DNA from: Populus alba
Lineage: Eukaryota > Streptophyta > Magnoliopsida > Malpighiales > Salicaceae
DNA length: 64,000 bases
Reading direction: 5' to 3'
Assembly: GCF_005239225.2 (NCBI RefSeq)
Contig: NC_133284.1
Coordinates: forward strand, 54,257,416 to 54,321,415
Shown: piece by piece, positions 40,054-51,947 of the stretch
Position numbering within the stretch: position 1 is the stretch's first letter
Layout: each line of letters begins with the position of its first letter
The notes under the pieces: generated by a model
The model's database searches: none
What the model saw: the letters and a program-made list of their open reading frames with translations, nothing else
Told to the model about the DNA's origin: nothing
Made by a program: the position numbers and the translations under genes

Positions 40054-40708
40054 CCAACAATAATGGAAAGAGAGAAACCTATATAGGAAAAAATAACTTA
40101 AACTCCTATAATCTATATTCTCACATGTAAAATAATGAACTTTTCTTTTTCTTAATTTTAAGTGGGGATTGTACAAAAAAAGACAAAATTAAATCTACTT
40201 TAAGAACATTAACCAACTAATTCCTTGTTATACCTTTAACTTTCTCAATGAGATCGTATTTGATAATATATTTTTTATGAAAGGTATTTGATAATATAAT
40301 TTCATAAAGCATGTTTAAACTATAAAAATATTAATTTAATGTATTTTTAAATATTTTTGAATCATCAGGATTAAATACATTAAAAAATATAGAAAAAAGA
40401 GAGTTAAAATATGCTTTTAAAAAATATGTATATCATATACATATTTTTAATCTTTTTCAAGTTTTAACTAAGTATGTATTTAATATAGTGGTAGTTTTTG
40501 CAGTTATAATTTATAAAAATAAAGTTTTTTTTTTTAAAAAAAACTATAAACTGGTTTTTCTATAGCTAAAATTTCAAGAACAAATTTTAATGAAATTTAT
40601 GTAAAATAATGTAGGTTGAGTTTCCAACTATATTTTATACTTGTTGTCACACTAGTAAGCACTTGAAGTATATCTAAATTCCAATTTTCAAGTTGTTTTA
40701 GGGGTCCA
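40054..40708. other. Intergenic AT-rich stretch
   Basis: No gene. It contains a dispersed-repeat-like segment at about 40260-40450. Confidence 0.45.
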
Positions 40709-41650
40709 CTAGTTCATTGGCCCGTGCTTCATCGCGGGTCAAACTAATTTTTTTAAAATGCAAAAAAAATATTAAGAGCACAAAGAATTTTTTGGTTGTG
40801 TTATTAAATCTAGCTTAATGGGTCAATCTTGAAACCTTGCAGCCCATTTGCCTAAATCAAGTTTTCAACTAAATCGTGTAGGATCTAACCCGAATTAAAT
40901 TGATTGATTTCATAGGTCTAAATACAATTTTGATAACCGGTAAAAACATAGCTTGCCTTTTAAAAAAACTTCAAGATGACAATTTTTTTAAAAAATATTG
41001 AGATAATGACAAATTGAATCGATCTTAGTTTCTTAGTAACCCGTGTTATGGATTTCACTGAGTTTAATAATTTTTTATAAATTATTTTTTAATTATATGA
41101 TAAAAATAAATGGTCACAAAATTGAGCACCAACCTAAAAATAAAAACTTATTTCAGATAGTGATAATCCTATAGAAAGTAAATAAAAATAAATCATGCAA
41201 TTTATATTACAACGAATCCGATATTGAATGATAAAATCGAGAAAAAAATTTAAAAATAATTAAATGAAAAAAAAATACTTGGCCAATAGGTAAACTCATC
41301 AAACTTATGAACTGGGTAACCCAGGCTAGTATGCCAAACCTGTGAATCAGGTTATAGACTCTAGTGAGATTATAATTTGTTTTTTTTCAAAACTATTTTT
41401 TATTTAACTATATGATTAAAAAAAAAATACAAGATTACAAAATCAAACACCAAGTCACTATTGAGATTTTAAAAAAATAATTAAAAAAGAAAAAAAGAGT
41501 TAAACTCATTAGATCTTTGAACTAAGTCAACCATCCAAACCTATGAACATGTTCACGGACCACATAAAGTTTAATAAATGATTTTTCTCTAAAACTATTT
41601 TTTTTTCATAACATGAGAAAAAATAGAGGAGAAAAAAAATATCAAGTTCA
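40709..41650 (-). mobile_element. Helitron-like non-autonomous element, 3' terminus at its left edge
   Basis: On the minus strand the sequence ends CCCGCG-ATGAAG-CACGGG (40721-40738, a stem with one G-T pair), then eight bases, then CTAG (40709-40712). The flanking bases fit insertion at AT. This is the hairpin-plus-CTRR layout of Helitron 3' ends. The interior has 'gaccnnnngtaacccg'-like blocks and no Rep/helicase. The 5' end is not located. Related internal blocks occur inverted at 32900-33419. Confidence 0.5.
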
Positions 41651-43719
41651 ATAATAATAATAAAAAAGATACCCTAGCAAACCCATTTTGGCAGCAAGAT
41701 ATTTAATATTGCGATATTAGTCATTTACGTGGTTGTTTTCAATGAATTTATTTATTAAAATCTATTTGAAATAGAAATCGACACACACATAAGATTTATT
41801 GAATAAAATAAAAAGAAAAAACATAGTATGCAAGATTGTATATATTAAAAAGATATTTTCAAAGCATCTCTTTATAATATTCTTGTATTTTCTCTTTATA
41901 TAAAAAAAAATACTTATTTAAGTATTGAAGTGTTTCTACATCCACCAAAGAGGACATTTTATAAGTACGAATCACAAGCCATTTTAACCTACCAAATACC
42001 AAGTATATGTTATCAAACATTTTGGCTAGAGAAAATAGTTGAGATTGCTAGAACCAATTGATTAACTAATCATCCAACTTGAAATCTATTTCTAAATTAC
42101 TTGAAAATTTTAAGAATTCATCAGAATTCATAAAGTGCAGTGAATATTCTAAATTCGTGTTTCTCCCATTCTTGTATCGATCAACAAACCTTTTATCTGC
42201 CTACCTAAAAGGGTGTAACTAAAGGCGAACAACTATATTTGGATGGAGAGATGTGTACGAGGTTTGCAGTTCCTTCCACAGGATATGGACTAAACTGAAA
42301 CCTTTCTTTTTGCTTTCCCAAGAATATGGTAAACCAATTAGCAAACTCTCTTGGCCAAGACATGAAACTCAAGGGGCAACTCCCTTAAAGTTTTTTAAAA
42401 TACTTTATTTTTCTAGGAAATATTAAAATGCTCTCACATATAATTGTTAATGTAAGTATCATAGAGTCTCTTCTCTCACATTTCATGATAGACTTGTTTT
42501 TCAGGCAAATTTGTCAAGCTCATCAACCAGGAAACCCAAACACAGAGCTCATATTAAGCCTCTTGGGTGAGGATTGCGAAAAGCTTATTTTTTATACGAA
42601 GTCATTTCATGACTTCATCAACATGTCATGTATAGGTAAATGAGAATTTTATGTGAACTTCCTCTATTTCAAAGTGGAAAAATAAGTGTTCAAGATTCCT
42701 TAATTAATTCTTGAAAAGTAATTCTGAGTGATACATAATGACGATGGATACATGATGTTGAAGTTCTACCTATGCAACGAAAAGCAAGACCAAATTCAAC
42801 AATCATAAAAAAGAAGAAAAAAAAAAAGAAATTGTAATTCTTATTGGGTCACCTCATGCAATAGACCCATTCCCAGGAAGAAAAGTAGAAGGAAGAAGAG
42901 ATCAAGAGCGAAGACTCAATAGAAACCACATGTGAAGTTCTTCGAAAATGGCAGCTACCGAAAATTCGACCCATCTATCAGGTCTCCATGCTTAAATTGA
43001 ATGGTCCCTTCAAATGTGTTTGACAATTAAGCTGTCTAGAAAAGATTTGCTCGAAATTAAATGGTAGAAAATATGTATATATTCTCCAATTAGAATGTGT
43101 TTGACAATTAATTAGTGAAGTACACTCAAAAATTAATCCCTGTTCTGAAATTTTAAAAATTTAAGACATAATTTTAGTAATAATTTTGAATAAAAATTTA
43201 AATTAGAATAATAAAATAAAAATATAAATGAAATAGTATAGTTTTAATAAAATAAAATAGTACTGTTTATATGAGACACCATTAAAAACCCCATATTATA
43301 AGTTGTCCACAACCACCATGACATCGTAATTTTGAATTGAGACAGCTTGTGAAGAACCATAACTTTCTTCAATGTTGCGAGTGTCGCGTGAAATTTAACA
43401 CAAAATAAAAATCAAAATCAAAATCAAAACAAAAATAATAAATAAAAAAAACCGAGAAAAATAACAAAAATAACCTAAATAATAATTTATGAATTTAATT
43501 TAGATCTAACAAACTAGTAAATAACATAATGCTTTTCACATAAAAACTTCATGTAAAATCATCTAAAAACTTTTAAGCTCGATCCAACTATCATATCTCC
43601 TGTTATTTTTGTTTTAAAATTAATATATACTATTTCATAAATTTGATTAAACCTGTTTTTTTGAGAAAATAATTCTTGTTTCTGATTGGCTAACTATTAC
43701 TTGTCAACCTTTCCGCGTC
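41651..43719. other. Gene-poor stretch upstream of the HIPP gene
   Basis: A 71-codon frame at 42428-42643 (containing HQPGNPNTELILSLLGEDCE) has a protein-like composition but no recognised family; it could be an exon relic. A patch at 42908-42980 is similar to 45305-45375 on the other side of the HIPP gene. The rest is AT-rich. Confidence 0.4.
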
Positions 43720-43727
43720 TATAAATA
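43720..43727 (+). promoter_or_regulatory. TATA box of the HIPP gene
   Basis: TATAAATA lies 87 bp upstream of the start codon in a locally GC-richer context. An inverted CCAAT ('attgg') sits about 35 bp further up. Confidence 0.75.
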
Positions 43728-43806
43728 AGTGGTCACTTCTCTATAGGGTCGAAGTACTCAAATTCTTTACAAGCAAAGCATATTCATTCCAATACAGTTA
43801 TCGAAT

Positions 43807-44435
43807 ATGAAGGTATACAAACTTCTTTCTCCTGCCTCAAACTACGTTCCATAATTTATATTCCCATTTTCTTTTTCTTTTTTTAATTTAAAAAGTTTTT
43901 AGTTGAGATGTTTATAATTTATATGTTTTGTTCTAAATTCTGCAGCAAAAAATAGTGATCAAAGTGAACATGAATTGCGATGAATGTAGAACCAAAGCCA
44001 AGAAGATCGCTGCCACGGCATGTGGTTAGTATACATCACGTTCCACCATAATTTCATGACTCAACTACCTAGCTCTATACCTTGCCATGTCAAGAAACTA
44101 AACCCAATATTATTATCTTAATTACTAACAAATTAAGTAGAGATAAACATCTGAAACTGTGCTCTCCTGCGTTTCTAGGTGTAACTTCGGTGGCGCTGGA
44201 GGCAGCCAAAGATCAGATAGTGGTGGTCGGAGAGGAAGTTGATTCGGTGAAGCTGGCAAAGTCACTAAGAAAAAAGGTTGGCCATGCCGTTTTGATGAGC
44301 GTGCAAGAAGAGAAAGATAAAGGTAAAGATGAGAAGAAAGAAGATGATAAAAAACCAACTCTATATTGTTATCCACAGCCTCCACCGTATGCAGTGGTTT
44401 GTGAATCAAACCCAGACAGTTGCACCGTATTGTGA
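43807..44435 (+). CDS. Heavy-metal-associated isoprenylated plant protein (HIPP-like)
   Basis: A small HMA-fold protein expected to bind metal or act as a target-binding platform at membranes. Exons 43807-43812 (only ATG AAG), 43946-44024 and 44179-44435 sum to 342 nt and 113 residues. The metal-binding loop MNCDEC (Cys13, Cys16) is intact within a beta-alpha-beta-like HMA domain (residues 3-70). A Lys/Glu/Asp-rich linker (EEKDKGKDEKKEDDKK) follows, then a short Pro-rich part. The C-terminus CTVL is a CaaX box; a final Leu usually directs geranylgeranylation. A TATA box lies at 43720 and a poly(A) signal at 44575. Compactness and sequence fit the HIPP family; the exact member is unknown. Confidence 0.9.
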
Positions 44436-44574
44436 GAGCCAAATCCCCTTCTCCGAGCCTAGCAAGATTCATATATTTCCCGGACGTTGTCTAGTCTAGG
44501 GCTTCTCTGGTGTCACCGAGGAGGAATTCTAGCTAGCAATTGTATTAAACAATGTTTTCTATATTTGTGAAATT

Positions 44575-44580
44575 AATAAA
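44575..44580 (+). promoter_or_regulatory. Polyadenylation signal of the HIPP gene
   Basis: AATAAA lies 140 bp after the stop codon, in a suitable AT-rich setting. Confidence 0.6.
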
Positions 44581-44953
44581 TGCATGCTTTACAAGGAGGA
44601 TTTCATCTCAGTACTGTATGTTCGTGAAGTCAACGTTCATGCATGAGGTCTTCTTTTTCTCCTTTTCCCCTTCAGCACTTCAAGAGATTCTAAGGTAAAT
44701 CATTAATTTAATGATTATAAATCATTTTCATTAACTTTTAGTCCAATAATTAATGCGGGATATATATTGTTTTAATCAATCTCCTCATAAAATGGGATGT
44801 GTTGCCTAGAAAATAGAAGAGGAAGAGGAGGGGGGGGGGGCGGCGGCAAAATAAATAGTTAGAAGAGAGTATGAATTGTTCTATATCAAAATATGTGCTA
44901 AATATAAAACAAGAAATTAATTCTGTTTTCTTGAAGATAACTAATTGACATCC

Positions 44954-44993
<40 letters not shown>

Positions 44994-46743
44994 CAAGATT
45001 GACCATGAAAGTCTTCGTCAATTAATAGTCTATATATTTGGAGGTTGCAATAGTGACACTATAATATAATCCCAACTTGATAAGTATCACTGGCTTGAAT
45101 GAATGAGTTCATGGATTGTATAAAAAGAAAGAGATAGCTTTTGTTTGTTTTTGTGTTTTTAAGAATATTTAAAAAAAAATAAAAAATTATATATTTTTGA
45201 TATTTACATATATTTTAATTTACTAATATTAAAAATAACGTTTTTAAAATAAAAAAATATTTTAAATAACAATTTAAACTCTATTTTCAAACAACCATAA
45301 AATATAGACTCGATGGAAACCACATGTGAATTGCCTTGAAAATGGCATAAACCAAAAAAATCGGCCCCTATTTAAAGCTGAAAACAGGCCCCCCACCTAA
45401 CATTAATGGAGCCATATTTGCTGGCCGAACATCGATCTTGATGTGTTTGCATAAATTTCCATCGTTTACCTTTTCAACATTATTGAAGTAAAAAAATGGG
45501 AGCAGATGTAGAAAAAAAAAAAAAAAAAAAACAAAAGCGACTCGGTCCTAATATTAATGGTTTGGCTTTATTGTAGCTACCAAGCTTTAAATTCTTGTGT
45601 TGATTGTGATATTTTGCTTCAATTGTATAACCTCATTGATTAAATTAGATATGTTTGAAAAACAAATGTATATAATTATATATGTCTTTTTAATTGGTTA
45701 GGTATTTTATTTGGGGTTAATTCAAGGTTAATCACGGTCTTATTTGATGGTTTTCTAAGGTGTAGTTAAAATCATTTTGTCGAAATCTTTCTAACAGTAT
45801 TAAATATGTTAAAAACAGAACATTAATATGTTTATGATAATCTATTTTTTTTTCACTTTTCTTCCCTCATTCTCTCTCCTACCATGCATCTTATCTCCTC
45901 TTTCTTTTCTTTTTTTTCTTTTTTTTTATTGGATTTTAAATCTTATTTTTTTTTTATCGTTGAATCTTCCTAAAATTTTGGTTTAATTCTTATACATGTT
46001 AATTAATTTAGATTAGATGAGAGTGGGTTTTTAAAGCAACCTATTGTTGAGTTCAAATTTTGATATTTTTTAAATACCTTTTCAACCTATATTATTCTCC
46101 AAAATTTTTTATTAAACCGTTATTTTTCAAAAATAAAAAAAAATCCCATTGCCCAAGAGTTTTAGTATAATTTTTTAAATCATTTCTCTATTTTAATTTC
46201 TTTATCCTTGAGAACTGCCTTGGCCCATCGGAAGGAAACGGTTCCTAATCTTTAGGCCCGCACATCATGGACCTTCCAACCAAAAACATGGGACCGTAAG
46301 GCCGCAAAAGAATTATTTTGATGACTTTCGAAACCTTTTCACAATGATCGACATTTTACCTATTTAAATGGGCTAAGAGGTCCAAGCCCTATTATCCCCG
46401 TAAAATTGCATGCATGGATATTAAACTTTAAACCCTTAAAGAGCATATTTTAAGACTCAGTTTGGTGACCAGTTCAGTCTAAGATATAAATTTTGGATTT
46501 TGATCGGGTTACCAGATTAATTTTTTTTTTATTTTAAATCAAAATGATTTTGTTTTAGTAAAAAAATAAAAATCAATGGGTTTGTGGCCGGGTTTTGCCG
46601 GGTCACACCGGGTTTTTCCTTTCCTTTATTTTTTCTTCAACCCGACCCGGTTCCAGCTTTGGATCGACCAGGTTCCGGGTCAACCCGCCGGACTGGGCTG
46701 AGTTTCAAAATTATGCTTAAGAGTACAAACCCTTTCTTTATTA
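44581..46743. other. Intergenic stretch with dispersed repeats
   Basis: No gene. It contains a G run at 44829-44841, a TA microsatellite at 44958-44988, a dispersed repeat at about 45140-45300, a patch similar to the HIPP upstream region at 45305-45375, and a GC-rich repeat with 'cgggttttgccgggtcacac' and 'ggttccgggtcaacccg' at 46580-46700 that looks like transposon debris. Confidence 0.45.
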
Positions 46744-46835
46744 TTGGCAAGAGAATGGAATTCAAAACAGCTTACAGTTAGATACACTCCTCGACGAAAT
46801 AGCGTGGCTGATAGAAAGAATCACACATTGGAAGC
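46744..46835 (+). pseudogene. Fragment of a copia integrase
   Basis: The residues QLTVRYTPRRNSVADRKNHT correspond to the conserved copia integrase segment around the catalytic glutamate. Here that glutamate reads as Asp, and nothing else of the element is present nearby. It is fused in frame to the NB-ARC remnant that follows. Confidence 0.6.
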
Positions 46836-48462
46836 AAATGGTATTGAGCAGCAGCAGCAGCTCTACCAAGTTATATCAGTGGATGGAATGGGGATGCCAA
46901 GTTTGGATCACTTGTCTCAGACGTATGATGAGAAAGAGCTGCTAAGGACTCCACCACAGAAATTCTTTGAATTAAAGAACAAGCCTTCCCGGAAAACATT
47001 GTCGGAATGGAAGAGTTATCCTTCATTGACGAGCTTAGGAAATGCCGAGTACCAGAACGATATTCAACATTTATGAAACATCTAGCTACCTCAACATCAG
47101 ATGGCCTTCAGATTGAAAGTACCGGCCACATTTTGCAAATGGCCTTGATCATGTGTTTGCAGGTTCTTAATTAATCTCCAACTTAGCGTGGCATTGTATC
47201 TGCAATTTCCTTAAATCACAACAGAGCCGCTCCCCTCCAATCCAATGTTGGGTTCAAGGTCACTCCAAGGTGGGTGATGGGAGAAACATCAGGTTCTGGT
47301 TTGATTCCTGGCTAGGCTACGCAGCCCCTCTCCAGTTCATGTTTCCTAGGCTTTACAACCTCTCCCTACAGCAATCATTAAGCATTGCAGAAGTTCATAA
47401 CCAAACTGATAACTCCATCAATCTTTCTTGGAGAAGACCCTTCGATCCCGAGAGCTCTGCATGCGTGAAAACTTGATAGCAGAGGTGGAACGTGGTCTAG
47501 CCTTCTCTGATGATGAAGACAGCAAGATTTGGAAATCCCACAGCTCCAATGTTTGCAGAGTCTCCTCAGGATGCCATCTTTTTTATGGTTTTAATGCTTC
47601 AGCAAATCTTCACTCCCCTGCTCTGTTTTGGAAAGGGTTTTCGCCTTTGAAAATAGATTTGTTCATATAGCTTCTTCTAAACGACAGTATCTGCACAAAA
47701 GGTTTCTTAGCTGAAATTAAAATCTCATAATTAATTATGAGGAAGCTCTTTGTCCTTTCTGCTATAAAGATATTGATGCTATACATCATCTATTCCATCT
47801 TTGTTCTACATTATGGTCTCTATGGGGTAGACTTTTTAGTTGATCTGGGTGTGTAGGTTGTCTGTCAAAAGACCTCAATTATAACCTTCAGAAATGGTCC
47901 TGCCTAGCGTCAAGCAATTATCCTTCTGTATAAAGAATTATATTGGTTAATTTAGATAACGCATAACCATATGATCTTCAACTTCAAAACTTAAGATTAT
48001 AATGTGATTTTTGACCTCACCTTTCATCGGTTGGTTTTTTTGTTAAAGTTCTTTGTTAGAAATTTCAGCTATACAGACTCTAATCTTTATATAAATAATG
48101 AATATATTATGAATTGAACTAACTAGTCGGGGCTATAAATTCCTCATTCTCTTTATGTTTTTCAATTCCCACCTTAATCTTTCTTATCTTGCAGCCTTCA
48201 TCTTCTTAATAGGGACGCTTTATTTATATTATTCTCCATTATTATATATAAAAAATTCTACCTCAACATCAGGCAGGGGAACTCTTTTGCCAGAAGGCAT
48301 TCAAGGATGAGTTTGATAGGCGGTGTCAAAAAGGCTTGGAGGAATTGTCACTTGTCCTTATTAGAAGATGCGGGGGGTTGCCACTCGCTCGCAACTGTGG
48401 CTATCGGCGGACTTCTAGCAACGAAAGAAAAGGCTTTTCCATAATAGAAAATTAAGGTTACT

Positions 48463-48499
<37 letters not shown>

Positions 48500-49040
48500 T
48501 GGCTGAACAATTGGGGAAATTGCCACCTTTAAGGTATATGAACTTAAGAAATAATTAACTTCGTGTCAAAACGTCCAAAATCATAACCTGGAGTCCATGG
48601 ATCTGAGATGTTCTTCAGTGGAAGCTTGAGTTGCTCGTTAAGATTAATAGGTTCCCGAAATTGCGACGTGTTCTGGGGCTTTCTAAAAAGAGAGTTGGGT
48701 TGAAGATACATGGCAGCATTGGGCTTTTAGACTTCATACGAACAATGCTCTTGTAGCAGTTTGAGGAGTTGCGAGACTAATTACTGAGCTAAGAATGCTG
48801 AAGCAATTGAGAAGATTGGGGACATTGTACCATGGAAAAGAGAACATGGAAGGGTTCTATGCACTGCATTGGAGGATATAGCTTCAGCCAGCTACGGGGA
48901 TGAAATTCTTGAAGTGGAATCAATCTCTTCTCCTCAAACTCTCAAACTTTGGGGGCCATTAGAAAGGTTTTTAACTTGGATTTCCTGACAGTCTACGAAA
49001 ATGGTCGACCATGACTCTGTACATCAATGTATATGTTTGG
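46836..49040 (+). pseudogene. NB-ARC/LRR (RPM1-type) disease-resistance pseudogene, split by a LINE
   Basis: Left part (46836-47100): a P-loop-like remnant QVISVDGMG has lost its GKT part, and is followed by KELLRTPPQKFFELKNKP, which resembles the RNBS-A region of CC-NB-LRR proteins. Right part (48258-49040): GELFCQKAFKDEF and LEELSLVLIRRCGGLPLA (RNBS-C and GLPL motifs), then LRR-like segments in shifting frames (FPKLRRVLGL near 48655 and an 'EISSPQTLKLWGPLERFLTW'-like block near 48920). The two parts are in the same frame across the LINE. Multiple stops and frameshifts and a missing kinase-2 region make it non-functional. Confidence 0.75.
47086..48272 (+). mobile_element. 5'-truncated LINE with perfect 15-bp target duplication
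   Basis: CTACCTCAACATCAG occurs at 47086-47100 and again at 48258-48272, bracketing 1157 bp. The inserted DNA encodes the end of a LINE reverse transcriptase ORF: GDGRNIRFWFDSWLG and FPRLYNLSLQQSLSIAEVHN (47270 on), then a zf-RVT-type segment (CPFCYKDIDAIHHLFHLC near 47750). It ends in an A/T-rich tail. The LINE is itself broken by frameshifts and stops. It inserted into the NB-ARC coding sequence. Confidence 0.85.
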
Positions 49041-50439
49041 TTGTTTTGTCACTATGCTTGGGGAACTTGTTTTCATTGTTAATCTTGTTGATATTGGTTG
49101 TGTTGTTTTGTTTCTTCCTTCTCTGGAATCTCCTTGTAATAATTGCTTAACAATAAACTTTGATGAACCTGTTGAAGTAATCAAAAGATCACAAAATGAA
49201 AGATTAAAAAATATAATAGGATCGTGAAATTGGAAAGATACCAATTTCATAGATCATTCAAGATTAAAAAAAAATCATAATAAATAAAAATAAACCAAAT
49301 CTAAAGAATCAATAAAATAAATGGATGTTCTTGAACGTTGTTGGGGTTGGCGTGGAAATTTAGATAGAGAAAGAGAAAGGGGGGACGGGAGAGCATCCGT
49401 CGGCTCTAAACTGTCGTGAACGGTGGCGCACGCCTCACCTCATGGCGCTGGGAATGCCGATACCTTTCAATCGTTGTTCTGGAATGTGGCCTTTGGTTAC
49501 TGGATGGCCCCTCACGCATAACCAGAATGGCACAGGGGCCGTCTACATGTTGCGCATGCGTAGATTTGTTTTTACAACAATGCCCCTTGTGACCCTTGAA
49601 ATGTATAATAATAAAAAAAAAATTAAAAAAAATCCAATTGAATGAGAGTTTAATTGATTTTTTCTTTAAAAGTTTTGTGGTAATTATCAAATTTTATGAA
49701 ATAAAAAATTTTATTTATGTAGTGGGTATTAGATTATTTAACTCTAGGATTAAATGAGTAATTTTATGCCTTTAAAAATATAATTATTAAAATAGCCTCA
49801 CACAATCCTTGAAAAAATATTTATGTCATGCTAATTAAAAACACTAACCTACAACATAAACCAAGTTAAAATATTAAATCAACAAGGGGCAATATAATAA
49901 TTATAATATAATAAATAGTTAATTAACTAAATCTTGGAACACAGGAATATCACCGTAAGCTTTAGTTGTCGGCATAAGAAGTGGCACGGCATGCAATTGC
50001 AAAAAGAAAAATAAAAATGGAAGGGAAGGGAAGGAGGAAGGAGAGGTGACGTATAAATTATAAATATCTCTATGCAATATTTTATAAATTAAGAAGTTTT
50101 CAGAAAACATAAAAAATTTGAAGAAACTGAATCGAGATTTGATAAATTAAGAAAAGAATACGTTGATAGGTTAAGGTTGTTGCGTGCTTAATTAAGATCA
50201 ATTCATTTATTTGTTGACAAACACAAGGATGATCTCATGTTTCATCAATTGTTAATTAATTGTGCTGTGCTGACTATTTTTGGACCCCCCATGGGTATTA
50301 AAAATGAATTGGGTTGCCCACATTAGGATGATGTAATTCCATCCACCCACAAAATAATTTGAATACTAAATAATAAGATAGTAAAAAAAAAAAAAAAAAA
50401 ACCCTTCAAAGTTATTAAGCCTGATTTTAGATTAATTCA
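49041..50439. other. Intergenic; no supported gene
   Basis: A GC-richer patch at 49370-49590 has frames on both strands (for example 67 codons at 49442-49645) but no motif I recognise. A-rich runs lie at 49610-49640 and 50383-50400. Confidence 0.4.
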
Positions 50440-50945
50440 TTGATTGGAACTTGGCTCGTTGTCCAAGCTGGTGTAAAAAAAATTAATTTAAATTGACTTG
50501 GCAAGTCTACAAATTAAAATCTAGATTGATTTTTTTTTTCTTTAATCAAGACAATGTTATTTTGTTTGAATTGGGATAACCTGTTCCATTCATATCCTAG
50601 ATCTTAAGCTAGGGTATGAACTAGATCGAGTTTGATCACGTTAAATACTATATAAATGTTCTATTTAAAACTTAGTTAACCTAAATCTTGACATAAAAAT
50701 ATATAAAGATTGGCTCATGGCTAAAGTCGGTGTAAAAAATAATTAACTCAAAATTAACTCAGCAGGCCTACACGTGATCAAAATTCAAGTTGGTTTTTTT
50801 TAAAAAAATTAAAATAATATTGTTTTGATTCACATAGAATAACCTGTTTACTTCATGAATTGAATCGAGTTTAATAACTTTAAATACTTATATGAATGAT
50901 GTATTTAAAACTCACCTAGCTTAAATCTTGAAATAAAAATATATC
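50440..50945. repeat. Diverged tandem duplication, unit about 240 bp
   Basis: Both units carry 'ggtgtaaaaaa', 'gtctac/gcctac', 'aataacctgtt'-type, 'gatcgagttt/aatcgagttt', and end 'taaatcttgacataaaaata' (50682) or 'taaatcttgaaataaaaata' (50922). No coding content. Confidence 0.7.
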
Positions 50946-51793
50946 TTTACTATTAGAAATAAAAAAACAGAAAAGAGAGGATATTTCACGATGAAAATAG
51001 TGAGGGGCCACTTGAGATGTTCTTGAGGAATTATGGAAGAGATGCAAAGCAAGATTAATGCTTGATTTAGGTGAAGATCGATTTGCTAATCGGTCTATTT
51101 CTTGCTTCCAAGTGTCCCAAAGGCTGCCCTACGCCAACCACCTTTCCACCTTTGACATGCAAGTCGATGACAGACTGATTGGTCTCAGGGAACCAGTTGT
51201 CTTCTTCCTCAATGTTTTCTTAATGCAATGTCGTTCTCAGACACATATGAAGGTAAATGTTAACAATAAACAGAAGAAAAAACATGAGGATAAAATTACA
51301 AGGACAAAACTGAAGATGAGACAGGTTAAAAAGAGGTGAAATTAAGAGCACATATATGTTATTTCTCGAGGGAAAAACGCGTAACTGTTATGAAAATCTT
51401 AAAGACTTTGAGCTTCTTCTCGATGGAAGAAATTCATGAACAAAACTATAAGAAATATATACCCTACGTATTATTTAAATATTACATAATATAAATCGTA
51501 TTTTGACATAACTTTGAAGACCAAGCGGTTACAAGTTTGAATTTCATCATCCTTATTTATTTGATAAAAATTAAACACAGGATAATATGAATATGTACAA
51601 ATTTTAAGTTCAAGGACTTTTACTTGAGGAAATATGTAAAGAATAATATAAATCATATCTTGAAATTTTACTAAACAATTTAAACTATTGGATTGAGATC
51701 GTTCCTTTACTTTAAGCTTTTAATCTTCTTTTTTTATTACTAAATTTAGGCACTACTCAAAGGGACATTTTTTTTTATGTAATTCTTTTTTCT
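50946..51793. other. Intergenic; no supported gene
   Basis: A 93-codon frame at 51058-51339 has a globular-looking first half (CFQVSQRLPYANHLSTFDMQ) and a lysine-rich tail; no family is recognised and it may be chance. Confidence 0.35.
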
Positions 51794-51947
51794 TACACAA
51801 CTAGAGGCAGAGACGGGGTAGCAGGCCCAAGAAATTTTTTTTCCAGCCCCTCCCTTCATAATATTAATATATTTAATTTAAATTATAAAACACTTAACAT
51901 TTTAGTTTTTTTTATTTTTTTTTTCTGGTTCCGCCCCTGTACACAAC
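51794..51947. mobile_element. hAT-type MITE (138 bp) with perfect 8-bp target duplication
   Basis: TACACAAC flanks the element on both sides (51794-51801 and 51940-51947). The ends are TAGAGGCAGAGACGGGG on the left and, on the opposite strand, CAGGGGCGGAACCAGAA on the right, an imperfect terminal inverted repeat of the CAGGGGCGG type. The interior is AT-rich and non-coding. A related terminus lies at about 27457-27480. Confidence 0.85.

Noticed and set aside
51058..51339. 93-codon frame with a lysine-rich tail
   Set aside because: No recognised family; the tail is A-rich read-through.
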